Assembly: GCF_000756665.1 (NCBI RefSeq)
Contig: NZ_ARXV01000002.1
Location: forward strand, 310,001 to 374,000
DNA from: Alcanivorax nanhaiticus
GTDB lineage: Bacteria; Pseudomonadota; Gammaproteobacteria; Pseudomonadales; Alcanivoracaceae
Direction: 5' to 3'
DNA length: 64,000 nucleotides
A model generated the notes under the pieces. The model did no database searches and was not told where the DNA came from. It saw only the letters and a list, made by a program, of their open reading frames with translations. Below are positions 1 to 8,630 of the stretch, one piece after another (within the stretch, counting starts at the first letter, position 1; each line of letters opens with the position of its first letter). Both the position numbers and the translations under genes were made by a program.

Positions 1-147
1 AACGTTGTTTTTGCCGTGCCATTGGATGTGGCGGTAGCCCATAATTTTGTGGCTGTCATACTGCTCGCCGTTCTGGTGCTGTTTATCCGTGCCATCAACG
101 TGAAATGCGGTATGCGCAGCCCGCGAAAGGAAGGAGCCCAGTCATGA
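1..147 (+). CDS. ctaA: Heme A synthase CtaA/COX15, C-terminal end (partial)
   Basis: An open frame enters from the left edge and ends at TGA 145-147, leaving 48 residues. They form one hydrophobic helix with the CtaA/COX15-type 'VAVAHN' histidine motif before it, then a short basic tail. CtaA oxidises the C8 methyl of haem O to make haem A for cytochrome oxidase in the inner membrane. The identification rests on this last-helix motif and on the ATGA overlap with ctaB, its usual partner. The N-terminus lies outside the window. Confidence 0.8.
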   Translation, partial: NVVFAVPLDVAVAHNFVAVILLAVLVLFIRAINVKCGMRSPRKEGAQS

Positions 148-1055
148 GCGAAACCACTACCTGGCGTGATTATCTGGCCCTGACCAAACCCGGCGTTGTG
201 ATGCTGCTGATGGTGACTGCGGTAGCTGGCATGTTCCTCGCCACAGACCCGCCCGGCATGGTACCGCTGGATATCTTCGTTCCTGCATTTATTGGTCTGA
301 CACTGGCGATGATGTCTTCAGCCGCCATCAACCAGATCATGGATCAGAAGATTGATGCGATCATGACCCGTACCGAAAAGCGCCCGTTGGTCGCTGGCAA
401 GCTGAGCCCCAAAGCGGCCATTACCTTCGCGGTACTGCTTGCCGGTGCTTCCATGGTGATGCTGTATTTCCTGGTCAACCCGCTCACCGCCTGGCTGACC
501 CTGTTCGGCTTCGTAGGCTACGCCTTCATCTATACCCTGTACCTGAAGCGGGCCACCCCACAGAACATTGTGATCGGCGGTATCGCCGGTGCCATCCCCC
601 CCCTGTTGGGCTGGGCTGCGGTAACCGGTGATGTGCACCCCTACGCCTGGCTGCTGGTGCTGATTATTTTCGTCTGGACCCCACCACATTTCTGGGCGCT
701 GGCCATTCACCGCAAGGACGAATACGCCAAGGCAGACATTCCCATGCTGCCGGTGACGCACGGCATCCCGTTTACCCGTGAATCGGTGCTGTACTACACC
801 ATCCTGCTGTTCATTTGCACGCTGCTGCCTTATCTCACCGGAATGAGCGACCTGATCTACCTGCTCGCAGCCCTGATTCTGGGCCTGGTGTTCCTTTACC
901 ATGCGGTGCGCCTGCGCTTTTCCGATGATCCGAAGCTGCCCATGAAAACCTTCGGTTACTCCATCACCTACCTGTTCGCACTGTTCACCGCCCTGCTGGT
1001 GGACCACTACCTGCCGATCAAGCCCACTGACGTGGCGGTCTGGCTAGGGGCGTAA
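144..1055 (+). CDS. ctaB: Protoheme IX farnesyltransferase (heme O synthase)
   Basis: The 303-residue polytopic membrane protein belongs to the UbiA prenyltransferase family. It farnesylates protohaem IX to haem O, the step before CtaA. Family landmarks are the N-terminal 'LTKPGVV' and the Asp-rich 'NQIMDQKIDAIMTRT' loop, which binds prenyl diphosphate through Mg, with a second polar loop 'HRKDEYAKADIPML'. The ATG at 144 overlaps the ctaA stop as ATGA, so the longer frame starting at 105 is not needed. About nine membrane segments are visible. The length is normal for CyoE/CtaB. The gene is followed within 10 bp by heptad inverted repeat A. Confidence 0.96.
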   Translation: MSETTTWRDYLALTKPGVVMLLMVTAVAGMFLATDPPGMVPLDIFVPAFIGLTLAMMSSAAINQIMDQKIDAIMTRTEKRPLVAGKLSPKAAITFAVLLAGASMVMLYFLVNPLTAWLTLFGFVGYAFIYTLYLKRATPQNIVIGGIAGAIPPLLGWAAVTGDVHPYAWLLVLIIFVWTPPHFWALAIHRKDEYAKADIPMLPVTHGIPFTRESVLYYTILLFICTLLPYLTGMSDLIYLLAALILGLVFLYHAVRLRFSDDPKLPMKTFGYSITYLFALFTALLVDHYLPIKPTDVAVWLGA

Positions 1056-1062
1056 AAAGCAC

Positions 1063-1152
1063 AGTTTCGAGATACGAGTTTCGAGTTGCGAAAGTCAAAA
1101 GACACGCAGGCATTCGCTTTTCGTAACTCGTAACTCGTAACTCGTAACTCGC
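1063..1152. repeat. Heptad inverted repeat A (CGAGTNN type)
   Basis: The left arm (1063-1094) and right arm (1117-1152) are made of consecutive 7-bp CGAGTNN units, read on opposite strands and closing on CGAAAG. The right arm carries four identical CGAGTTA units. The left arm units are more varied. The spacer is 22 bp. It lies 7 bp after the ctaB stop, between two genes in the same direction. Confidence 0.85.
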
Positions 1153-1219
1153 GACAAACCTTCACGATCTGAAGCAGCAGTGCAATACTCTCCTTAACGG
1201 CCAAAAAAGGGAGAGAAAC

Positions 1220-1675
1220 ATGGCAACCCGCAGCATGGATGACTGGCTCGACGCCTATGGCGAGAGTCACCAAAATCCCACCAACAAGAAGGTGCACTTT
1301 ATCTGTGTACCCGTCATTTTCTTTACCATCGTCGGCTTCCTGTGGGCCATTCCTGCCCCCGTGTTTAACGGCTTCTGGGCCTGTCTGGCACTGGTAGGGG
1401 TCACCTTATATTACGCCCGCCTGTCGCTACCCATTGCCGTGGGCATGCTGGCGTTCAGCCTGATGTGCCTGGTGGCCCTGTCACTGCTGGAGCGCGCTGG
1501 CATCACCATCTGGCTATTCTCCCTGGTGGTATTTGTGCTGGCCTGGATCGGTCAATTCTGGGGGCACAAGGTGGAAGGCAAGAAACCCTCCTTCTTCGAA
1601 GACATCCAATACCTGATGATCGGCCCCGCCTGGATTATGGGCTTCCTGTATCGTAAGTGGGGCATCAAGTACTGA
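1220..1675 (+). CDS. Mpo1-like (DUF962) membrane protein
   Basis: The protein has 151 residues. The N-terminus (SMDDWLDAYGESHQNPTNK) followed by 'VHFICVP' matches the DUF962/Mpo1 family, in which conserved His residues bind iron. Yeast Mpo1 is a dioxygenase that shortens 2-hydroxy fatty acids; the bacterial role is unproven. Four hydrophobic segments follow, with a conserved C-terminal 'GPAWIMGFLYRKWG'. The start ATG has GGGAGAG just upstream (1209-1215). The gene is flanked on both sides by heptad inverted repeats, so it is probably transcribed alone. Confidence 0.85.
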   Translation: MATRSMDDWLDAYGESHQNPTNKKVHFICVPVIFFTIVGFLWAIPAPVFNGFWACLALVGVTLYYARLSLPIAVGMLAFSLMCLVALSLLERAGITIWLFSLVVFVLAWIGQFWGHKVEGKKPSFFEDIQYLMIGPAWIMGFLYRKWGIKY

Positions 1676-1680
1676 AGAAG

Positions 1681-1773
1681 CGAGTTGCGAGTAACGAGTT
1701 TCGAAATTCAAAGCCCCAAACCCGCTTCCAAACCCGGATTTTCAGATTTTCGAAACTCGTGACTCGCAACTCG
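1681..1773. repeat. Heptad inverted repeat B (CGAGTNN type)
   Basis: The left arm is 1681-1706 and the right arm 1748-1773, each 26 bp. They are inverted copies that differ at one base. Each reads as three CGAGTNN heptads followed by CGAAA. The spacer is 41 bp. The left arm begins seven bases after the TGA of the DUF962 gene. Confidence 0.9.
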
Positions 1774-1924
1774 AAACTGCTTCCTTCGAGGCTCGGCCAT
1801 ACCTACACTCCCGGAAAAGTGCTGAATACCCCCGGGCCAGCAACGCAGAACCGCCTTTCCCCATTCGTACTTTTGCAGTAGGTTATACCCACAACATTTT
1901 TCGCTTGGGGAAGGATTACCCGTC

Positions 1925-2512
1925 ATGGGCATGCTGATTTTTTTGGGCGTTATCGTCGCCATCGTCGTTTACATCATCGCTATCTATAACCGTTTGATCG
2001 CACTCAAGAACCGCTTCAAGAACGGTTTTGCCCAGATCGATGTACAGCTGCAGCGCCGCCACGATCTAATCCCCAATCTGGTGGAAACGGCCAAGGCTTA
2101 CATGAGCCATGAAAAAGAAACGCTCACTCAGGTGATCGAAGCTCGCAATCAAGCCGTGAGTGCCAAGCAGGCTGCAGCGGCACACCCCGATGATGCCAAT
2201 GCCGTCGCCCAGCTGGGCAAGGCGGAATCCCTGCTTTCCGGTTCTCTGGCCAACTTTTTCGCCCTGAGCGAGAACTATCCGGATTTGAAAGCCAACGACA
2301 CGATGTCCCAGCTAATGGAAGAGCTGACCAGCACCGAAAACCGGATTGGTTTTGCCCGTCAGGCATTCAATGATGCAGTGATGAACTACAACACCTACCG
2401 TGAACAGTTCCCACAGAACTTTATTGGCGGGCTGTTCGGCAGCTTCCAGGAAGCCCAGCTGCTGAAAATCGAAAATGAAGCCGCAAGGCAGGCCACCAAA
2501 GTCAGCTTTTAG
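1925..2512 (+). CDS. LemA family protein
   Basis: The 195-residue protein has one N-terminal membrane anchor (about residues 4-22). The LemA fold of long helices follows, with the typical 'RFKNGFAQIDVQLQRRHDLI' region, 'PNLVETAKAY' and C-terminal 'YNTYREQFPQNFI'. LemA proteins are usually anchored by one helix with the helical bundle exposed; their molecular role is unclear. The ATG is preceded by AAGGA (1911-1915). The M48 peptidase gene begins 13 bp downstream. LemA plus an HtpX-like protease is a recurrent bacterial pair, which suggests joint envelope quality control. Confidence 0.92.
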   Translation: MGMLIFLGVIVAIVVYIIAIYNRLIALKNRFKNGFAQIDVQLQRRHDLIPNLVETAKAYMSHEKETLTQVIEARNQAVSAKQAAAAHPDDANAVAQLGKAESLLSGSLANFFALSENYPDLKANDTMSQLMEELTSTENRIGFARQAFNDAVMNYNTYREQFPQNFIGGLFGSFQEAQLLKIENEAARQATKVSF

Positions 2513-2525
2513 GGTCGGCTGACCC

Positions 2526-4424
2526 ATGGATTTTTTCCAGCATCAACAGAAAGCAAAGCGCCGTACCGGACTATTGGTGCTTTATTTTTGCCTTGCCATC
2601 CTTGCAGTGGTGGCCAGCGCCACTGCCGCTGTTGTACTAACGCTTGGTTTATCCGGTGTGCGGCCTTCTACCGAAGGCGGGCATATCCTGTTTAACCCGA
2701 TCATTTACTGGACCGCCCTGCTCACCTTCGCCGTGATTGTGTTTGGCTGCCTGCTGAAAAGTTGGCAACTGCGCAAAGGCGGCACCGCCCTTGCAGAAAT
2801 GCTCGGTGGCAGGCTGATCAACACCGGCACCAGCGACAAGGCGGAACGTCAGTTGCTGAATGTGGTGGAGGAAATGAGTATCGCCTCCGGCATCCCTGTC
2901 CCACAGGTTTATGTGATGGATCAGGAAAGCACCATTAACGCATTCGCCGCCGGCTTCCGCCCCTCAGAGGCGGTCATCGCTGTCACCCGCGGAGCCCTTG
3001 ATCGTTTTTCCAGGGATGAACTGCAGGCAGTGATGGGACATGAGTTCAGCCATATTCTCAATGCGGATATCCGCATCAACTTGCGAATGGTGGCGGTACT
3101 GGCCGGCATTTTGGCAGTGGGTAAAATTGGCGAATATCTGCTGGATAGTTCCCGCCGATCTCATCGCTCCTACTCGTCGTCCCGCAGCAAAGGGAATGGA
3201 CTACCCGTGCTCGGCCTCGCCCTCATTGTGATCGGCTATGTGGGGCTGTTCTTTGGCCGGTTGATCAAGGCCGCCATCAGCCGTCAGCGTGAATTGCTGG
3301 CCGACGCCTCTGCTGTGCAGTTCACCCGCAATCCGGCCGGGCTGGCCGGCGCGCTGATTCACATCCGCAACGACGGAGGCTCCTACCTTGCCTCCCCCCA
3401 CGCGGAAGACATGAGCCACATGAGTTTTGCGCCCTCCATCCCCATGAAACTCAAACAGTTGCTGGCCACCCATCCATCGCTGGATGAGCGCCTGGAAGCA
3501 CTGGGGCCGGACTGGGTTGCCCGGGCAAGAACCCGGGCCAGACAGTCGGCCCAAGCATCCCCGGCGCAACCAGCACCGCCAACCCCGGAAGGCGTGAGTG
3601 GCTTCGCTGCCAACGCCCCCGCCGTGGAAACCTACAGGCCTTCCCGGCAGGTCGGCACGGTGCAACTGGGCGACATGGATTATGCCCAGCAGCTACTGCA
3701 AACACTGCCCGATACAGTGAGAGAGCAAACACACACACCCGAAGGGGCCCGGCAAATGTTGTTCGCCCTGGTACTGGCTGGCAGCCACTACGACAGTGCC
3801 GCACAGCTTGCGCATTGTCAGCTGGACGATTCCGAAGCATTGCAATCACTCACGCGTGCGCTGGCCGAACTTGGACCGGAAACCCGGCTGCCTTTGATCG
3901 ACATGGCACTACCCAGCCTGAAGAGCCTGCCGGCCGCTACTCGCCGGCAATTTCTGGATCAACTCAACGCCCTGTGCCACGCGGACAAACAATTCAGCCT
4001 GTTCGAGTGGACGTTACTTGCGCTGGCTCGCCAGCAGCTGGATGAAAAGGCAGGGCGAAACCGCCACACCCGCTTCCACCGCCTTGGCGCGGTAGCCCAG
4101 GAACTGCAGCAACTGTTCTCGGTATTAGTCTGGGCAGGCGGTGCCCCGCAATCAAAAGCCGAAGCGCTTTTCCGTCAGCATGCGGGAAGCCTGCTACCCG
4201 CAGGCCGCAGCTTGCTTCCCCTGAGTCACTGCAGTAGCGACAAGCTGTTTCAGGCCGTGGACCGGCTGGCCGACCTTTCACCACTCCTAAAGGGCCCTGT
4301 AATCGATTGTGCTGTCGATCTGGCCCTGGCCGATGGCAAGCTGAAAACCGCAGAGCGGGAGCTTTTGCGGGCTTTGGGCAGCCTGCTGGAATGCCCCCTT
4401 CCGCCGCTTTTTCACAACCGTTAG
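2526..4424 (+). CDS. M48 family membrane zinc metalloprotease (HtpX-like) with long C-terminal extension
   Basis: The protein has 632 residues. Two membrane segments lie near residues 17-40 and 57-78. The zinc motif HEFSH has H172, E173 and H176, with the third ligand expected in 'QRELLADASAV' near residue 257, after two further hydrophobic segments. Residues 1 to about 330 form the M48 domain. The last 300 residues are a soluble helical region I cannot assign, linked by a Pro/Ala/Gln-rich stretch near 335-355. HtpX relatives cut damaged membrane proteins. The gene is co-transcribed with the LemA gene. The extension makes it about twice the length of classical HtpX; similar long forms pair with LemA elsewhere. 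Confidence 0.9.
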   Translation: MDFFQHQQKAKRRTGLLVLYFCLAILAVVASATAAVVLTLGLSGVRPSTEGGHILFNPIIYWTALLTFAVIVFGCLLKSWQLRKGGTALAEMLGGRLINTGTSDKAERQLLNVVEEMSIASGIPVPQVYVMDQESTINAFAAGFRPSEAVIAVTRGALDRFSRDELQAVMGHEFSHILNADIRINLRMVAVLAGILAVGKIGEYLLDSSRRSHRSYSSSRSKGNGLPVLGLALIVIGYVGLFFGRLIKAAISRQRELLADASAVQFTRNPAGLAGALIHIRNDGGSYLASPHAEDMSHMSFAPSIPMKLKQLLATHPSLDERLEALGPDWVARARTRARQSAQASPAQPAPPTPEGVSGFAANAPAVETYRPSRQVGTVQLGDMDYAQQLLQTLPDTVREQTHTPEGARQMLFALVLAGSHYDSAAQLAHCQLDDSEALQSLTRALAELGPETRLPLIDMALPSLKSLPAATRRQFLDQLNALCHADKQFSLFEWTLLALARQQLDEKAGRNRHTRFHRLGAVAQELQQLFSVLVWAGGAPQSKAEALFRQHAGSLLPAGRSLLPLSHCSSDKLFQAVDRLADLSPLLKGPVIDCAVDLALADGKLKTAERELLRALGSLLECPLPPLFHNR

Positions 4425-4570
4425 TCGCTGTTCCCTGCATGAACCCGCTTCAAAAGTAGGAGATCACTTACACTACTTTCAGCGTCAACCTCTAGGGGTG
4501 GCACGTTTGTACAATCACAATAATGCCAACTCTCACGTCAGGATCGATGAGAGAGATTGGCCTGCGTATT

Positions 4571-4592
4571 CCTCTGCCCCTCGGCAAAGAGG
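4571..4592. other. Hairpin in the 4425-4641 intergenic region
   Basis: CCTCTGCC and GGCAAAGAGG form an imperfect stem with a short loop. It sits 50 bp before the next gene and has no T-tract, so it could be a leader hairpin or a weak terminator for the M48 gene. Nothing else is recognised in this gap. Confidence 0.35.
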
Positions 4593-4641
4593 CATACTTG
4601 AGGCATAAAGAGGGTAGCAACACGGAGCAAGGGTGAGCAGC

Positions 4642-5007
4642 ATGGAACTCAATAAAGCCAGTACCCGTAACGCTTGGGCTGCCGTGGATCATCTCACGCG
4701 TCAGGTGCGCAGTGGCGACCTGAACCCTGCCCTCGCCCAGTGGGTCAACCAGCAAGGGCTTGATCTGGACCACACGGTGTTCTCCAGCGTTTGCCTTTTT
4801 GATGAAGGCGTCTATACCGGCACACTGGTGGATGGTGATGGCCGGGTGTGGGAGTTTCTGGCCGATCTCAACGACCCGCAAGCCAGTGAGATGGACGATG
4901 TAACCAGTGAGCTGGGGCCAAAGTCTCCGGAACACCCCCGCGCCGACCCCTGCGACCTCATCACCATGTCGATCCTTTACCAGCGTGATGAGCAGGTGGC
5001 GGCGTAG
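4642..5007 (+). CDS. Conserved hypothetical acidic protein
   Basis: The protein has 121 residues from ATG 4642. A GTG at 4633 with GGAG five bases upstream would add three residues and is equally plausible. It is soluble and acidic, with no signal peptide or membrane segment. The middle (VCLFDEGVYTGTLVDGDGRV) looks like beta strands, and the C-terminus is 'DLITMSILYQRDEQ'. I do not recognise a family and assign no function. It stands alone, ending before REP-like and heptad sequences that separate it from a convergent gene. Confidence 0.6.
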   Translation: MELNKASTRNAWAAVDHLTRQVRSGDLNPALAQWVNQQGLDLDHTVFSSVCLFDEGVYTGTLVDGDGRVWEFLADLNDPQASEMDDVTSELGPKSPEHPRADPCDLITMSILYQRDEQVAA

Positions 5008-5053
5008 GAGCCTGACGCCTTTTCGCGCCATTCATCTGCTCGCCATACTCCCC

Positions 5054-5188
5054 GTAGGAGCTCAGCTCGCCTTAGCAAGACAAGGGTTCCAGAAGCGAGT
5101 TTCGAGTACCGAGTTGCGAAAGGCAAAACCTCAAACCTCGCCCTTGGTTGTTGTCTTTTGGTTTTCGAAACTCGGTACTCGTAACTCG
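5054..5188. repeat. REP-like segment plus heptad inverted repeat C (CGAGTNN type)
   Basis: A GTAGGAGCTCAGCTCGCC stretch at 5054-5071 resembles a Pseudomonas-type REP. Downstream, the left arm (5096-5121) and right arm (5163-5188) are 26-bp inverted copies matching at 24 positions. Both arms carry the rare unit CGAGTAC at the same position. The spacer is 41 bp. The right arm ends 7 bp from the stop codon (5196-5198) of the convergent gene. Confidence 0.88.
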
Positions 5189-5195
5189 AAACTGA

Positions 5196-6278
5196 TCACC
5201 CCCCATCCTTTCTGAACGGCAACAATGTCATCGCCTCCTCCCGATAACGATGTACCTGCGCCGCCTCTTCCCGACAAAAATCCGCGATGGCGTTCTGAAA
5301 AGCGGGTTCCCGCAGGTGATGCAGAGACCAGGTAATCACCGGCTCAAACCCGCGCAGAATCTTGTGCTCACCCTGCACCCCGGGATCAAACACCTGCAAA
5401 CCGTTCTCTATGGCATGTTCAATGCCCTGGTAGTAACACAGCTCGAAATGAAGGCCGTCCACCTCCTCAAGACAACCCCAGTAGCGCCCATACAGCTGTT
5501 GCGAATCCTGGAAGTACAGCGCCGCCGCCAGCGGCTGCTCCCCCCGGTAGGCTAGTACCAACATGATTTGAGACGCCATGGTCTGTGCCAGTTGCAGAAA
5601 GAAGCCCTCATCAAGATAGGGGAACTGCCCCCGTTTCAGGTAAGTACTGGCATAGCACTGGTAGAAAATCCGCCATTGCTCACGGCGAATGGCTGAGCCG
5701 CTGATCCGTTCCACGTTGACACCCTGCTCCACCACCCGCTGCCGCTCCTTGCGCAGGTTCTTCCGTTTGCGGGATTGAAAACGGCCCAGGTAGTCATCAA
5801 AGTCGGCATAGTCGCGGTTAAACCAACGAAAATGGCACGCCTGCCTCGCCACCAGAGGCAGATCAGCCAGCGCCTCACGGCAATCCTGATCGGGGAACAG
5901 CAGGTGCCAACCGCTGGCACCCGTTTCAGCCATCTGCTGTCGAACCCCTTCCCACAACAGGGCGGGGTCTGGCGAGCCTCGCCATCGCGGCCCGGCCACT
6001 GGCGTAAAGGGGACCGCCGTCACCAGCTTCGGGTAGTACGCCAGACCATGGCGCTGATATGCCTCGGCCCAGCTGAAATCGAACACATACTCACCGCGGG
6101 ACTGGTTACGCAGATACAACGGCATCCAGCCCTGTTCCAGCTCGAGATGTCGCGGCTGCCAGCCACGCTCGGCGACCACCGCCCCACTGTCTTCCAGAGC
6201 CGTCAGGTAGGGGATAGCGAGAAAGGGATAATCAGACAATGGCTCTCCACATGAGTTTCCGCACAGGCTTGGGTACAA
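5196..6278 (-). CDS. GNAT-type N-acyltransferase (COG3146 family)
   Basis: The protein has up to 360 residues. The sequence matches the predicted N-acyltransferase family: 'DYPFLAIPYLTALEDSGAV' at the N-terminus, 'RFQSRKRKNLRKERQRV', 'FYQCYASTYLKRGQFPYL' and 'GRYWGCLEEVDGLHFELCYY' followed by 'FDPGVQGEHKI'. The substrate is unknown; relatives resemble FemAB-type acyl-transferring GNAT folds. No ATG exists near the N-terminus. The frame opens with TTG at 6278, and a CTG at 6302 is the other candidate before an upstream stop, so the start is uncertain. It is convergent with the 4642 gene across repeat C and divergent from the cold-shock-domain gene. Confidence 0.8.
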   Translation of the reverse strand: MYPSLCGNSCGEPLSDYPFLAIPYLTALEDSGAVVAERGWQPRHLELEQGWMPLYLRNQSRGEYVFDFSWAEAYQRHGLAYYPKLVTAVPFTPVAGPRWRGSPDPALLWEGVRQQMAETGASGWHLLFPDQDCREALADLPLVARQACHFRWFNRDYADFDDYLGRFQSRKRKNLRKERQRVVEQGVNVERISGSAIRREQWRIFYQCYASTYLKRGQFPYLDEGFFLQLAQTMASQIMLVLAYRGEQPLAAALYFQDSQQLYGRYWGCLEEVDGLHFELCYYQGIEHAIENGLQVFDPGVQGEHKILRGFEPVITWSLHHLREPAFQNAIADFCREEAAQVHRYREEAMTLLPFRKDGG

Positions 6279-6422
6279 TGCGCGAGTTGCACGGTCGTAC
6301 AGGGCGCTTTGCGGCTTGTTTTGCCTCTTTTAATGCCCTGATCGAGCAACCCCGCCTCTATCCCGGTGGGTTTTGTATCACGTTTAGTTAACTCTCAATA
6401 TCTACAAGGTAACGTCAATTCC

Positions 6423-7028
6423 ATGAATCTTTCTAAACCTTTGACCGCGTTTTATGCTGTTGCGGCGCTTTTGCTTGCCATTCCCGGTGCCTGGCTGCTG
6501 TTCGCGCCTGAAATGGCCATCGTCACCATTCACGAGAACCTGGCTTTTGTACAAATTTCCAATGTACACAGTCAGCAAACCGGCCTTGGCCTGCTGCTCG
6601 CTGCCGCCGTCAACCTGGTGTGTCTGCGCGACAGCGCCGAGCGCCTGCCTCTGCACGTGGCAGTATTCTTCTATTTGGCCGGTCTGGTGGCCAGCCACGG
6701 CAACCGCGTGTTCGGCGACCAATGGTGGATGTGGCTACCCGCGGCACTCTACCTGCTACCGCTGATCCCCTTCGGCAAGCTGATTCCCAGCAAACTGCCA
6801 CTTCCGCTTCCTGGTGGTAATGGCCAGCAGCGCGGTGAAGTGAAGTGGTTCAACCCGAACAAGGGCTTTGGCTTCATCCTGACCGACAAGGGCGAAGAGC
6901 TGTTTGTTCACTTCAAGGCCGTGCAGAACGGTGGTCGCCGCAGCCTGCGCACCGGCACCAAGGTGCGATTCGATACTCGCATGTCTGATCGCGGCGAACA
7001 GGCGGATAACGTTTACATCGAACAATAA
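6423..7028 (+). CDS. Membrane-anchored cold-shock-domain protein
   Basis: The 201-residue protein starts at ATG 6423, before a hydrophobic stretch. Residues 1 to about 130 contain about four membrane segments. Residues about 138-201 are a full cold-shock domain with 'GEVKWFN', the RNP1-like 'KGFGFI' and the RNP2-like 'LFVHF'. These aromatic residues bind single-stranded nucleic acid in CspA proteins. The order is membrane then CSD, the reverse of the common CSD-DUF1294 fusion. The predicted effect is to hold an RNA- or ssDNA-binding domain at the inner membrane. It lies just upstream of an SSS transporter gene (75-bp gap). Domain assignment is secure; the role is not. Confidence 0.85.
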   Translation: MNLSKPLTAFYAVAALLLAIPGAWLLFAPEMAIVTIHENLAFVQISNVHSQQTGLGLLLAAAVNLVCLRDSAERLPLHVAVFFYLAGLVASHGNRVFGDQWWMWLPAALYLLPLIPFGKLIPSKLPLPLPGGNGQQRGEVKWFNPNKGFGFILTDKGEELFVHFKAVQNGGRRSLRTGTKVRFDTRMSDRGEQADNVYIEQ

Positions 7029-7103
7029 ACGCATCTCGCAGCAGGCAACATGCTGCACCCGCGACATGTTGCCTGCCCTGTTGTCTGAACCGGAATAACA
7101 ACA

Positions 7104-8630
7104 ATGAAACTGGCAATCGCAGACTGGATCGTCCTGGCCGGCTATCTTTGTGTCGTGCTTGGCATCGGCATCTACTTTTCCCGCAAGAACACCAGCACCG
7201 AAGAATATTTCGTGGGCGGTCGCCGCTTTCGTGGCTGGGTAATCGGCCTGTCACTGGTGGGAACCTCCATCAGCTCCATCACTTTCCTTGCCTATCCGGC
7301 AGATGCCTTCAAGACAGACTGGCTCCGTTATCTGCCCAATCTGGCTTTGTTGCCTGCCATCCTGGTGGCAGCATTCGTATTCCTCCCCTTTTTCCGGCGC
7401 GGCAACATGACCAGCGCCTACGAATTTCTGGAAATGCGTTACGGCCCTTCCATCCGGGTCTACGGTGCAATCGCCTTTCTGGTTGCCCAACTGGTGCGCC
7501 TGGCCATGATCCTGTGGCTGTTGTCACTACTGATCCAGGAGGTCACCGGCGTAGCGCCCACCACCGCGATTATTCTTGGCGGCCTGTTTGTCGGCCTCTA
7601 CACCGTTATTGGCGGAATCGATGCGGTAATCTGGACTGACGTCTTGCAGACCGTGATTTTGCTGCTGGGCGGTGTGGTCTGTTTGTGGGTCATTCTGGAT
7701 GCCCTGCCCGGCGGGCTGAATCAGGTCTTCGAACTTGCTGGTACTGCAGGCAAGTTTGCCCTCGCCCCCTGGGAAAATGGTGCCCCCGGCGAGACCTCCT
7801 GGTCGTTCTCTCTTAGCGAGAAAACCGCCACCATGATGCTGTTGATCGGGCTGACCAATTGGCTTACCGAATACTCCAGCAACCAGAACACCGTGCAGCG
7901 TTATTGTGCATCGCAATCCACTCAGGAAGCCCGCCGTGGCTTGTGGGTGTACTTGTTTACTGCCCTGCCGATCTGGGCGTTCTACATGTTTCTGGGCACC
8001 GCCCTGTGGGTATTTTTTCAGGTCTATCCAGACGTACAGGCCAGCGCCATCCTGCAAGGGGACGCTCGGGCAGAAACCCTGATGCCGCATTTCATTACGG
8101 CTTATCTCCCTGCAGGTATTGCCGGGCTGGTGATCGCCGCCGCCCTGGCCGCCGCCATGAGCTCGCTGGATTCCAGCATCAACTCTGTGACAACGGTGAG
8201 CGTGGTGGACTTGTATCGTCGCCACCTCCGCCCGGGTGAGAGCGACCGGCATTATCTGCGCGTGGCCTGGGCTATTGCCGTAGTGGTAACCGTATTCATG
8301 ATCGGCGGCGCGCTGTGGCTCAACAATGCCGAGACTAAAACCCTGCAGGATACTTCCACCATTCTGGTTTCCCTGCTCGGTGGCGGCATGCTGGGTCTGT
8401 ATTTGCTGGGCTTCTTCAGCCAACGTGGCGATGCCAGAGCGGCCTGGTGCGGTATTGCCTGCACACTGGTTTTTACCAGCTGGACGGTGCTGACCAACAA
8501 GGGGCTGCTGCCGGATGCCGTCAGCGCCCCCTTTGATCTCTACTACACCGGTTTGATCGGTAATCTGCTGATGTTTGCGGTGGGTTATCTTGCCGCATCC
8601 TTGTGGCCGGCACCGTCTTCCGCTGACTGA
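7104..8630 (+). CDS. Sodium:solute symporter (SSS family)
   Basis: The 508-residue inner-membrane protein has about 13 helices. Landmarks are 'STEEYFVGGR' near residue 35, 'GTSISSITFLAYPADAF', 'NQNTVQRYCA' and the sodium-site helix 'SSLDSSINSVTTVSVVDLYR'. The family couples Na+ entry to uptake of sugars, amino acids, sialic acid or vitamins. The substrate cannot be read from sequence alone. The convergent neighbour is a sialidase-like protein, and some sialic acid transporters belong to this family, so sialic acid or a related sugar is a guess. The last 46 bp overlap the convergent membrane-protein gene. Confidence 0.9.
   Translation: MKLAIADWIVLAGYLCVVLGIGIYFSRKNTSTEEYFVGGRRFRGWVIGLSLVGTSISSITFLAYPADAFKTDWLRYLPNLALLPAILVAAFVFLPFFRRGNMTSAYEFLEMRYGPSIRVYGAIAFLVAQLVRLAMILWLLSLLIQEVTGVAPTTAIILGGLFVGLYTVIGGIDAVIWTDVLQTVILLLGGVVCLWVILDALPGGLNQVFELAGTAGKFALAPWENGAPGETSWSFSLSEKTATMMLLIGLTNWLTEYSSNQNTVQRYCASQSTQEARRGLWVYLFTALPIWAFYMFLGTALWVFFQVYPDVQASAILQGDARAETLMPHFITAYLPAGIAGLVIAAALAAAMSSLDSSINSVTTVSVVDLYRRHLRPGESDRHYLRVAWAIAVVVTVFMIGGALWLNNAETKTLQDTSTILVSLLGGGMLGLYLLGFFSQRGDARAAWCGIACTLVFTSWTVLTNKGLLPDAVSAPFDLYYTGLIGNLLMFAVGYLAASLWPAPSSAD

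Noticed and set aside
1063-1152. Heptad repeats as a CRISPR array
   Set aside because: The units are 7 bp without spacers and are arranged as inverted pairs; no cas genes are present.
4498-4515. GTGGCACGTTTGTACAA as a sigma-54 promoter
   Set aside because: The -12 GC is absent.
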